DNA from: Solimicrobium sp040544425
GTDB lineage: Bacteria; Pseudomonadota; Gammaproteobacteria; Burkholderiales; Burkholderiaceae_D
Assembly: GCA_040544425.1 (NCBI GenBank)
Contig: JBEONO010000003.1
Span: 62,001 to 126,000, forward strand
Reading direction: 5' to 3'
Length of the DNA: 64,000 bases
Under the pieces are notes generated by a model. That model worked only from the letters and a program-made list of their open reading frames with translations. It searched no databases and was not told the origin of the DNA. The position numbers were made by a program, and so were the translations under genes. Positions 1-8,047 of this stretch are shown piece by piece (position 1 is the stretch's first letter; each line of letters starts with the position of its first letter).

Positions 1-1598
1 TTCAGGTAACTGAGTGCCGAGTAGCCGGTGCCGAAATCATCCATCGACAAGGCAAACCCATGCTGGTGGATCTGCTTAAGCGTAATTTCGATCTGGTCAT
101 TGTGCTTGAGGAACAGGCTTTCCGTGATTTCCAGCGTGATGCAGCCCGGACTGACACCGAAGCTGTTCAGAGTGTCGAGCAGATTTTGAGTGAAATCAGT
201 TTCCTGCAACTGTTTGGGAGAGACATTGATCGCGATTCGCGGCACGATCATTCCTGCTTTGAGCCACGCGCTGATATCTGCGCAGGCCTGTCTGATCACC
301 CATGCACCGAGCGGGATAATCAACGACAGATCTTCCGCAACGCTGATGAACTGGATTGGCGGGATCACGCCGCGGTTCGGATGGTTCCAGCGAATCAGCG
401 CTTCCATGCTTGCCAGTTGACCGGTTTGCAGATCGATCACCGGTTGGTAGTGCAACTCGAACTGCCTGTCTTCAATTGCGTGGAACAATTCATTGGCCAG
501 CGCACTGCGAATCTGTCTCTGTCTGTCAATCTCCTGATTAAAGAACTCATGCCGATTGCCGCCAGCCTCCATCGCATGCAGCATCGTGCTGTCAGCGCAT
601 TTCAGCAAGCCGTCGGGATTTTGCTGGTCTTGCGGGAACAGTGCAATGCCCATGCTGCAGCTGATCTGGATATTTTTGTGACCAACCGGCAAGGGTGCGC
701 GCACCAGCATATTCAGTGCGCCGCATCTGCGCTCAATGGCCAGATTCGTCACGTCTTTGCTCAAGATTAAATAAAATGAATTGTTGCCTGCGTATGCCAG
801 GAAATCGTCCTCGGTCATCTGCTGTTGCAGCCGGATACTGACCTGCTGGACTATTTGTCCGCCAATGTGTTCACCGTCGCTGATGTTGAGTTGATCGAAA
901 TGATCGAGAGACAGCTTGATCAAGGCGACACTACCCTCTTTTTCGCGCGCGTTCTCGATCAATTTTCCCAATGCGGCTCGCAACATGGTCTGATTGGGCA
1001 AATCTGACAACGGATCATGCCTCTGATCAGGATGCAGATCAGTCGCGTCTTGCTGAGCGTAAGAGGGCGATTTACTGAAAGCGTAAATATCACAGATGAC
1101 TTCGACGTGAAATAAAATTAATTTCGAGATCACGTTGATGTGAGAATGAAAGCGCTCCAGATCCCCATCACAAAACGTCTTGAGAAAGTCCGACAGCAAA
1201 GACTGGTATTTGTTGAAAATGAAAAACTGATGTTCCTTGCCAAAGCCAATGTGTTCAAGCGTCATGCAGGCACTGATGCGTGCGCGCACAAACCGGTAGT
1301 CAGATTCATTGATCGAAGGCACATCAAATAATTGTATTTGCTGGATGAGCAGATTGGCCTGTTTCCTTGATTGAACAGGGAAATCTGGATATTGACTGGA
1401 CAGCGCCACCAAAATTGCGCTGCCGATCTGACCTTCATGTTGAGCCAGTATCGCTTTGAGTTCTTCGAGCAAAGCCACGTCGTGCTCCGAGAATCGGGGG
1501 CTGCTCAGCCTGACATGAAACGTAGCGTTCGATATCGAAGACTCAAGCATGACAGCATCAATTTCTTCCGCAACTAAATCGGTATATTCGGTAGACAT
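1..1598 (-). CDS. GGDEF/EAL cyclic-di-GMP phosphodiesterase with helical sensor-like N-terminus (3' end outside window)
   Basis: Open from ATG at 1598 to the window edge (about 532 residues, C-terminus missing). An AGAGGA ribosome site lies 9 nt upstream and an in-frame stop is at 1616. Residues 30-165 are helical and resemble a protoglobin/globin-coupled sensor domain (FSEHDVALLEEL, Q-A-N-LL, Y-R-F-V-R-A-R-I). The usual proximal haem histidine is not where expected; His116 in LEHIG is the nearest candidate. A GGDEF domain follows, but its signature reads AGNNSFY, so cyclase activity is probably lost. The EAL domain keeps MEALIRW, INVS, LEITES and DDFGTGYS, so it is likely an active c-di-GMP phosphodiesterase. 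Domain calls are firm for EAL/GGDEF and tentative for the sensor. Confidence 0.85.
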   Translation of the reverse strand, partial: MSTEYTDLVAEEIDAVMLESSISNATFHVRLSSPRFSEHDVALLEELKAILAQHEGQIGSAILVALSSQYPDFPVQSRKQANLLIQQIQLFDVPSINESDYRFVRARISACMTLEHIGFGKEHQFFIFNKYQSLLSDFLKTFCDGDLERFHSHINVISKLILFHVEVICDIYAFSKSPSYAQQDATDLHPDQRHDPLSDLPNQTMLRAALGKLIENAREKEGSVALIKLSLDHFDQLNISDGEHIGGQIVQQVSIRLQQQMTEDDFLAYAGNNSFYLILSKDVTNLAIERRCGALNMLVRAPLPVGHKNIQISCSMGIALFPQDQQNPDGLLKCADSTMLHAMEAGGNRHEFFNQEIDRQRQIRSALANELFHAIEDRQFELHYQPVIDLQTGQLASMEALIRWNHPNRGVIPPIQFISVAEDLSLIIPLGAWVIRQACADISAWLKAGMIVPRIAINVSPKQLQETDFTQNLLDTLNSFGVSPGCITLEITESLFLKHNDQIEITLKQIHQHGFALSMDDFGTGYSALSYL

Positions 1599-1980
1599 GA
1601 TAGAGATTCCTCTTTAGACCATGATCTCGCCATTGCAAACAAAGTGATTACGTCAACATTACAAAATGTCACTTGGCTGCAAGGTGCTGCAAATTGCATC
1701 GTCAATTTAAGAATAGGCGGGATAACACAATTGCCAAGTCCAAACGGTGTAAAGACGCAAATCAAACAGCATTAAACGATCAAGGTGATTTAATTTTCGG
1801 CGGAATTGGGCCGGAGACAGGGTGTTGGCAAACACGAATGTGGGGATTGCCGATCTTGCAAAGTCTACGATGACAGAGTTGGGTAACCGTAAATTCACGA
1901 CTTATTGCTACGTCAGATTCAGATTAACCTAAAAATTTCTTCAAAGCAAGCTTTTTAATGATGAGGGAAAACCGGCACAA
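1599..1980. other. intergenic, nothing recognised
   Basis: Between the EAL gene start and the downstream hypothetical. It should hold the EAL gene promoter. I see no convincing gene, hairpin or repeat; the short open frames lack ribosome sites and family-like sequence. Confidence 0.5.
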
Positions 1981-2880
1981 CTAATGCCCGGCACAGCATC
2001 GGTTGACAAGTTCTTTTGCCGCCGCAGTTGCCGCACTAACCTGGTCTGGCGTGAGTTGATTGGCAAGATGATCAATGTATCCCTGCAGCGAGCCGGGATT
2101 CATACCCGGAATGTCAACGGCCGCCAGTTCGTAAGTCAGGGCCAGTTGCAGATCCTGCGGCGCGATCTTCGCGTCGTCGTACACCATGCCAAGCGTGACC
2201 AGCGCATCGGCGTTGCCTTGCGTTGCCGCATCGGTCAGGTAACTGACGGCGTCCTTATTCCATTTGAGTACGTATGGGTCATTTGAATCATAAGAGCTGA
2301 AGGTGCGCTCGATGCCATAGGGCCCCTCGTTGAAAAATGAAATTTGCGCTTCCGGAATGCCGCCGTTTGCGGCAGCGGTCAGATAATAAATCCGTTCCTT
2401 GGGACTGATATTAAAGTCGGCACACACGGCCTGCGCATCGTTGATGGCATCGTGAGTGACGTCGATAACACCGGGTGCAGCGGTCGGTCTGAGCACGCGA
2501 TCCATTTGCTGATACATCGTAATGTTTGCGCAAATCGACTCTGCCCGATAGATATTGAATGCGGCTTTTTTGTCGCCCTTGTTTGCCGCGTCGTAAAGCC
2601 TGTTGATGTATTGGTTGACCGTAAGTCCATTTAAATTGATCGAGCCCGCAGCATCCATAAATTTTTTCGGCGCACCGCCAATCATTGGTGCCATCCTGGA
2701 TTGAGAAACCCAGTCATTCCCGGCAGATTTATTCGCAGCACTTTGATTGACACTGTCCTGTGACGCTGCCTGGGGCAAGGGCGATTCGTCCTGCCAGAAA
2801 CGCGCGGCCCAAACCACAAGTGCTGCGATCAAAGACGCGCAGATTGCAAGGGTGGCCAGGGCTTTCGGGTTTATTCTCAC
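1981..2880 (-). CDS. hypothetical membrane-anchored protein with Sel1/TPR-like C-terminus
   Basis: 299 residues from a GTG start at 2880, preceded by AGAAG. The N-terminus has one membrane segment (roughly residues 8-28, LATLAICASLIAALVVWAA) after a short basic stretch, so most of the chain should be periplasmic. A Ser/Asn/Gln-rich linker follows. The C-terminal half contains ALVTLGMVYDD and LALTYELAAVD stretches like Sel1-type helical repeats. Cysteines occur near residue 117, in AVCADF and in a terminal RCCAGH. No catalytic motif is visible. It may be co-transcribed with the small gene ending at 2924, 43 bp upstream. Confidence 0.6.
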   Translation of the reverse strand: MRINPKALATLAICASLIAALVVWAARFWQDESPLPQAASQDSVNQSAANKSAGNDWVSQSRMAPMIGGAPKKFMDAAGSINLNGLTVNQYINRLYDAANKGDKKAAFNIYRAESICANITMYQQMDRVLRPTAAPGVIDVTHDAINDAQAVCADFNISPKERIYYLTAAANGGIPEAQISFFNEGPYGIERTFSSYDSNDPYVLKWNKDAVSYLTDAATQGNADALVTLGMVYDDAKIAPQDLQLALTYELAAVDIPGMNPGSLQGYIDHLANQLTPDQVSAATAAAKELVNRCCAGH

Positions 2881-2923
2881 TGTTTTCTTCTGATCGGAAT
2901 TTGCCTGGTTTTACCTGTCAGGC

Positions 2924-3133
2924 TCAAGAACCAGAATTATCCGCTATGTTGCGGGATTTAAGTTCGGCTTTTAAGCGCAGGTACTCATTGAACCGTTCCG
3001 GATTTGACCCGGCAACAACGGCGCGTTGCATTTCAAAACTGTCATAACAGTCTTCATTTTTTAATATTTCATTTATACCAATAATCAAATGATGCATTCG
3101 TTGAGAATGCTTCATGCTGGAGCCGAACTTCAT
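2924..3133 (-). CDS. small hypothetical protein
   Basis: 69 residues from the second of two adjacent ATG codons; AAGGA lies 5 nt before that ATG and only 2 nt before the first (3136). Sequence is charged and helical (MKHSQRMHHLIIGINEI, ERFNEYLRLKAELKSRN), with no membrane segment. It sits directly upstream of the membrane-anchored hypothetical on the same strand, suggesting a two-gene unit. Family not recognised. Confidence 0.45.
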   Translation of the reverse strand: MKFGSSMKHSQRMHHLIIGINEILKNEDCYDSFEMQRAVVAGSNPERFNEYLRLKAELKSRNIADNSGS

Positions 3134-3469
3134 CATTATCCTTCAACAGTTGGGGAGGCAAACCAGACCAGGGGAAATCCTGTGGGTCCGTGCTGGAATG
3201 AAACAGCAAGATGTATGCCCAGCCCAGGTTTACGCTCGAGGCATCGGAGCGATTGGCGTGGGTTGATTTTGCCGGCCAGACGCGCTGCTGGAACTGCTCA
3301 CCTGTCTGGTGCGTGCTGCACCAAGGTTGTCGCTGCCATTCGGGCATGCCACTGCTGGCGATGCGTTGATCAGTCGCGCCGGGTGGATCATGTCGAGCGC
3401 TTTTTCAGCTATGGCGATAATCGGCGGACGGATTTGCTCATAATTGTCATGTGCCAGCTTCCTGGCCAG
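3134..3469. other. intergenic, no supported gene
   Basis: A 92-codon minus-strand frame (3069-3347) covers part of this stretch. It overlaps the better supported small gene, has no convincing ribosome site and has low-complexity, non-family-like sequence. Nothing else is recognised. Confidence 0.4.
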
Positions 3470-4240
3470 TCAATAACCCATCAGTTTTTTCACAATGGCT
3501 CTCGATGCCGAACCCAGCAGCCGACTCAGAATACCCAGCGCAACTGCATCGATCCCTACCCGCCAGATAACTTTGTTTCCGTGGGCAGCCTTCCAGACAG
3601 TTTGTGCAACCTGGTGCGCCTGAATCTTTACGCCCAATCTGCTGACGGAGACCGCCTTGACCGCGGCGTCATTGACCATCGGCGTATTCACATAGGGGGC
3701 GATGATGGCGCTGACCTGAATGCCAAATCGCTCATATTCGATATTGAGTGCTTCGGTCAGGCCCTTAACAAAAAATTTGCTCGCACTATAGACTGCATGA
3801 TCGGGGGTGCCATAATCGGCTGACGTGGAACACATGCTGACAATATGCGCTCCGGCGGTGTTTGCCAACATCGGCAATGCAGCGTCAATACAATACAGAA
3901 CTCCCTTGATATTCACATCCAGCATGCGATCAATCAGAACCGGATCAATCGACGGATGGGGGCCCATTTGCAGCAGACCGGCACAGTTAAACAGACAGTC
4001 AAGCTGACCACGGGTTGCGGCGCTGGCCGAGTTCATTATCGCGCTGACTCCTGCGCGCGTTCTTACGTCACCGTTAATCGTCACCACGGCAGGACCGAGC
4101 TCGGCGCGCACTTTGTCGAGCGCAGAGTCGTTGATATCGACGGCGATCACGCGCCAGCCCTGGCCAGCAAACAGGCGGGCAGTTGCCAGGCCAATACCCG
4201 AAGCGGCCCCGGTGATCAGGATGGATTGAGGATTGCTCAT
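3470..4240 (-). CDS. short-chain dehydrogenase/reductase (SadH-like)
   Basis: 256 residues using ATG at 4240, which overlaps the upstream esterase stop in an ATGA arrangement, implying translational coupling. A longer frame to 4360 only reads back into the esterase. Classical SDR features: TGAASGIG cofactor loop near residue 10, a nucleotide-choosing Asp in VIAVDIND, NCAG near residue 87, catalytic Ser in SMCSTSADY and the YSASK pair. It most likely oxidises an alcohol or reduces a carbonyl with NAD(P). As last gene after a Baeyer-Villiger-type monooxygenase and an esterase, it may handle the alcohol released by ester cleavage (inference). Confidence 0.88.
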   Translation of the reverse strand: MSNPQSILITGAASGIGLATARLFAGQGWRVIAVDINDSALDKVRAELGPAVVTINGDVRTRAGVSAIMNSASAATRGQLDCLFNCAGLLQMGPHPSIDPVLIDRMLDVNIKGVLYCIDAALPMLANTAGAHIVSMCSTSADYGTPDHAVYSASKFFVKGLTEALNIEYERFGIQVSAIIAPYVNTPMVNDAAVKAVSVSRLGVKIQAHQVAQTVWKAAHGNKVIWRVGIDAVALGILSRLLGSASRAIVKKLMGY

Positions 4241-5160
4241 GATGACAGATGAGCCTGTGCAAACCGGGCCATTGCGCCAATCGCAAGCTTGCTCGATTTC
4301 AAATAGAAGCTTTGTAAATGGAATACATGCCAGCGTTCCAGATAATATTCCAGCCGACATTCCACACCTGCCTGGGTGGCCAGTTGTTCCAGTTGCAGTG
4401 AATCGTTGAGCAGGATCTCTTCCTCGCCGACTTGAATGAGCATCGGCGGCAATCCGCTCAAATCATGGAGCAGCGGCGCAAATTCCGATTGCTCCGGCGC
4501 GTTCAGCCAGCTTACCCCTTGCCCAAGCCATCCAGCGCTGATCATGGGATCGCCGCGCCCGCCCATCAGCTGTTCGCGTCGCAGCGCCTGCCCGTCCGTC
4601 ACGGGCGAAATCAACAACATGCAGGCTGGCTGCTGCAGTGCGCGCTGTTTTAAACGCAGCGCCAACGCCAATGCCAATGATGCTCCCGCTGAATCGCCTG
4701 CAATGACAATCTGTTGCGCCGGATAGTGGCGCAGCAGTTCCTGGTAGACGTCAAACGCATCGTCCAGAGCGCAGGGATAAGGATGTTCGGGTGCCAGACG
4801 ATAATTGGGAATCCAGACCGGCAGCCTGCTTTCAAATGCCAGATGACTGCAAAGACTGCGATGGGTGAAATTATTCCCCAGACAAAAAGCGCCGCCGTGT
4901 AAAAACAGGATCACACTTTTGCCAACATTTTGCCTGGGACTGATTATCTGAATATCGAGCCCGCTGAGATTTTGCCGGTGGCGTCGGAGGCCGATTTTGC
5001 CCGGCATGAGCAGTGCCAATAATTGCACCCAGATGCGCTGGGTTGCAACGCTCGAACGTGGACCAATCATCGTCTTGAACGCGGTGCGCAAAAAAATGCG
5101 CAGAAAGCCCGCCTGAAATCGTTCGATTAAACCTGACGGCGGCTGAATTTTATTGATCAT
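4237..5160 (-). CDS. alpha/beta hydrolase, hormone-sensitive-lipase family esterase (LipR-like)
   Basis: 307 residues from ATG at 5160 with GGAG 8 nt upstream. HSL-family marks: oxyanion-hole HGGAF, nucleophile elbow GDSAG, acidic residue region VGEEEILLND, and a late His in WHVFHLQ. The acid position carries Glu where the family usually shows Asp, worth an alignment. No signal peptide, so cytoplasmic. It lies 29 bp after the monooxygenase and shares 4 bp with the SDR, so the three genes form one operon. It probably hydrolyses the ester or lactone made by the monooxygenase. Confidence 0.87.
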   Translation of the reverse strand: MINKIQPPSGLIERFQAGFLRIFLRTAFKTMIGPRSSVATQRIWVQLLALLMPGKIGLRRHRQNLSGLDIQIISPRQNVGKSVILFLHGGAFCLGNNFTHRSLCSHLAFESRLPVWIPNYRLAPEHPYPCALDDAFDVYQELLRHYPAQQIVIAGDSAGASLALALALRLKQRALQQPACMLLISPVTDGQALRREQLMGGRGDPMISAGWLGQGVSWLNAPEQSEFAPLLHDLSGLPPMLIQVGEEEILLNDSLQLEQLATQAGVECRLEYYLERWHVFHLQSFYLKSSKLAIGAMARFAQAHLSS

Positions 5161-5189
5161 TTTGTCGCTCCGGCGAAAGTACAGTCAGT

Positions 5190-6686
5190 TCAGGAAAAGC
5201 GATACACATCAAGACTCCTCATTCGGGTGATCCAGCGGTAAGTAATGGTAAAGCCCGGCCAGCTGGTGCTGTTATAACCCTGCGCATCCACGTACCAGCT
5301 GTTGCAGCCATTCCAGACCGTGTGCCCGATATCTTTCTGGATGGTGTCCGTGTATTTTTTGTATTCGGCTGCATCGATTTCAATCACGCGCTTTTTGGTG
5401 ATGTCCATTTTTTTCAGGCAGCGCATCACGTGGGCGATTTGACTCTCGATCATGATCACGATTGAGTTGTGTCCCAAATTGGTGTTTGGTCCGTACAGCA
5501 TAAAAAAGTTGGGGAAGTCGGGAACGCTGATGCCCATATACGCTTTCGCTCCCTGTGACCAGACCGCATTGAGGTCCAATCCACCTGCGCCTTTGATTGT
5601 CAGCGGCGCCAGGAATTTTGTCGCGGCAAAGCCGGTACCGTAAATCAGCACATCTGCTGCATGGACAGTGCCGTCTTTCGTTTGGACGCCAGCTGGCCTA
5701 ATGCGGTCGATATGGTCGGTAACCAGTTGGACGTTCGGCCGGTTAAACGTCGCCAGGTAATCGCTGGACAATAAAATGCGCTTGCAGCCGATCTGATAAT
5801 CGGGAGTCATTTTTTGACGTAGCACCGGATCAGGAAGCTGGGTCTTGAGCAGACGCTGAAATGGCAAGCCCACTGCCAGTTTCATCAAGCCTTTAAAACG
5901 GGTAAAGGCCAGCGCGCGCGATTCATATTGGCTGTAGTAAGCCAGGCGCTGCAATTTCATCAGGGCGGGAAACCGGCGAAATAATTTCTTCTTCAGCGCA
6001 CTGTTGGCGCTGTCGGCGCGCGGCAAGATATAGTTGGGGGTGCGCTGAAAAACCTGCATCGTGCCGACCTGGTCGGCGATGGCCGGCACGAATTGAATCG
6101 CAGACGCACCCGTGCCAATGACCGCCACCCGCTTGCCGCGCAGGTCGATCGAGTGATCCCACCGGGCGGAATGAAAAGCCGGTCCCTGAAAACTCTCCCT
6201 GCCTTCCATTTCTGGAACAACCGGCCGGCTTAACTGGCCCATCGCAGTGACCACGATCTCGCTCAATAGCACCTCACCATTTTGCAGAACCACACGCCAG
6301 TGCTGTTCGAGCTCGTCATAACTGGCCGCGCTGACCTCGCAGCCGAAGCGAATGTGCGGCAGCAGCTGAAAGTGTCTGGCGCACTGGCGCAGATAGGCAT
6401 GGATTTCGGACTGCGGCGAAAAAGTGCGGCTCCAGTCGGGATTGAGAAAAAACGAAAACGAATATAAATGCGAAGGCACGTCGCAGGCAGCGCCCGGATA
6501 GGTATTTTCTCTCCACACGCCGCCCACATCATGCTGCTTTTCCAGAATCACGAAATCGTCGATATGGTTTTTCTTGAGCGCGATTGCCATGCCCAGACCG
6601 GCAAAGCCAGTGCCGATGATGATGATTTTTTTCACGGTGTCGACTTGCGGTGAACGGTGCTCAATGCCGTTATTGGTCATGGTCAT
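5190..6686 (-). CDS. flavin monooxygenase, Baeyer-Villiger type (MymA-like)
   Basis: 498 residues from ATG at 6686 (AGGAAA about 10 nt upstream). Two Rossmann motifs are seen: FAD-binding IGTGFAGLG near residue 25 and NADPH-binding IGTGASA in the middle. Between them is FQGPAFHSARWD, matching the type I Baeyer-Villiger fingerprint FxGxxxHxxxW(P/D). YGTGFAAT is typical near the second half. It inserts one oxygen into a ketone to give an ester, or oxidises a related heteroatom substrate. It heads the monooxygenase-esterase-SDR operon and is divergent from an AraC regulator. Substrate unknown. Confidence 0.9.
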   Translation of the reverse strand: MTMTNNGIEHRSPQVDTVKKIIIIGTGFAGLGMAIALKKNHIDDFVILEKQHDVGGVWRENTYPGAACDVPSHLYSFSFFLNPDWSRTFSPQSEIHAYLRQCARHFQLLPHIRFGCEVSAASYDELEQHWRVVLQNGEVLLSEIVVTAMGQLSRPVVPEMEGRESFQGPAFHSARWDHSIDLRGKRVAVIGTGASAIQFVPAIADQVGTMQVFQRTPNYILPRADSANSALKKKLFRRFPALMKLQRLAYYSQYESRALAFTRFKGLMKLAVGLPFQRLLKTQLPDPVLRQKMTPDYQIGCKRILLSSDYLATFNRPNVQLVTDHIDRIRPAGVQTKDGTVHAADVLIYGTGFAATKFLAPLTIKGAGGLDLNAVWSQGAKAYMGISVPDFPNFFMLYGPNTNLGHNSIVIMIESQIAHVMRCLKKMDITKKRVIEIDAAEYKKYTDTIQKDIGHTVWNGCNSWYVDAQGYNSTSWPGFTITYRWITRMRSLDVYRFS

Positions 6687-6807
6687 TGTGGTTCATTTCC
6701 TGTTTGGTTTTCGCCATTGTTGTCCAGAACCGGCCATCTGCGAATGTTGTTTCAGGCCAGATGCATTAGAATACGGGCCACATCTTGCAAGTTTGGAGTA
6801 CCCGAAA

Positions 6808-7839
6808 ATGAGCTTTTTGGACTTTACCCGCAGTGCAGCAAGCATTGCGCTGCAGGTTGAACTGGGCAAGGAATATGGCCTCGATTCCCATGATTTGCTG
6901 CGTGGCAGCATGTTGTCGGTGGGGCAGTTGCATGACCCCCAAACCGAAGTGTCACCTGCCCAGGAACTGTGCGTGACCAAAAATTTGCTGCGTCTGTGCA
7001 GATCCAGACCCACGCTGGGGATGCAGCTTGGTGGGCGCTATAAACCGACTGTCTACGGCATGTGGGGGTTTGGTCTCATCAGTTGCGCGACGCTGGGTGA
7101 CGCGATGCGCCACGCAATGCGCTTTTTGCCGCTGACCTTTACTTACTCGGGCATCCGTTTCCACAACGACGGCGAATTCGTGCATCTGCAATTTGACGAA
7201 GCAAGCTTCAACGATGAGCTAAGGCGGTTTTTACTGTATCGCGATATGGCGGCTGGATTGGCCCTGTTCAAAAGCGTGCTGGGGGAAAATTTCTCGCTGC
7301 GCCAGGTTACCTTTAAACATGCTGCCAGTTCTGCCATTGCCAAATCCGAGTTTGAAAAAATATTTGGCATCGCAGCCGTATTTGGCGCAGACGCGAACGC
7401 GCTGGTTTTTGACAGCAGTTACCTGAGCAAAGCGCTGCCGCTGGCCAACCCGATTGCAGCCACCATGTGCGATCAGTTTTGCGCGGAGCTGCTGGAAAAA
7501 CGGCGCTCCAAACTCGGCACGGTAGCGATTGTGAGCCAATACCTGGGGATGAACTTGTACCAGATCCCAAGGCTCGACGAGATGGCCGCCCTGCTCAACA
7601 CCAGCGAGCGCACCCTGAAGCGCACGCTGGCTGCGGAACACACCTCGTTCCGGCAACTGGTGCAGGACTTTCAACGCTCCGAAGCTATCGATTATTTGCG
7701 TAACAGTGATTTCAGTATTGCTGAAATCGGGATGCGGCTGGGCTTCAGTGATGCATCAAGCTTCTCGCAATCCTTCAAGCGCTGGACCGGCAGCGCGCCC
7801 TTGCATTACCGGGTAGCCAATCAGGCGGGTTCGGCCTGA
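6808..7839 (+). CDS. AraC-family transcriptional regulator (VirS-like)
   Basis: 343 residues from ATG at 6808 with GGAG upstream; an open frame back to 6574 lies inside the divergent monooxygenase gene and is discounted. The N-terminal two thirds resemble the arabinose-binding-type domain of OruR/VirS regulators (YGLDSHDLLRGSML, YGMWGFGLISC). The C-terminus is a double helix-turn-helix of AraC type (PRLDEMAALLNTSERTLKR and IAEIGMRLGFSDASSFSQSFKRW). Placed head to head with the monooxygenase, it is the probable activator of that operon. Confidence 0.9.
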   Translation: MSFLDFTRSAASIALQVELGKEYGLDSHDLLRGSMLSVGQLHDPQTEVSPAQELCVTKNLLRLCRSRPTLGMQLGGRYKPTVYGMWGFGLISCATLGDAMRHAMRFLPLTFTYSGIRFHNDGEFVHLQFDEASFNDELRRFLLYRDMAAGLALFKSVLGENFSLRQVTFKHAASSAIAKSEFEKIFGIAAVFGADANALVFDSSYLSKALPLANPIAATMCDQFCAELLEKRRSKLGTVAIVSQYLGMNLYQIPRLDEMAALLNTSERTLKRTLAAEHTSFRQLVQDFQRSEAIDYLRNSDFSIAEIGMRLGFSDASSFSQSFKRWTGSAPLHYRVANQAGSA

Positions 7840-8047
7840 ATTGCTGCGAATAAGCTGAACAGGATCGGGTCGCAGGAACGCACTGTTGTATGACCGGTGA
7901 CAAATCCCAGACCGTGATTGACTATGCGCCCGCACCTGAGCACAATCGCCACTCTGACATTTGACGTGCGTCGAGCTCTTTCGACCAATTTGACATCGAC
8001 ACCGGAAATGTTGGAATTCAAACTTCTATCTTATCGATCGGACCGAC

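Noticed and set aside
60..770. 236-codon plus-strand frame
   Set aside because: Antisense to the EAL domain, whose DDFGTGYS and LEITES motifs are read on the minus strand in an unbroken frame.
3089..3823. 244-codon plus-strand frame
   Set aside because: Antisense to the SDR gene with clear family motifs; sequence rich in Cys/Arg and without family resemblance.
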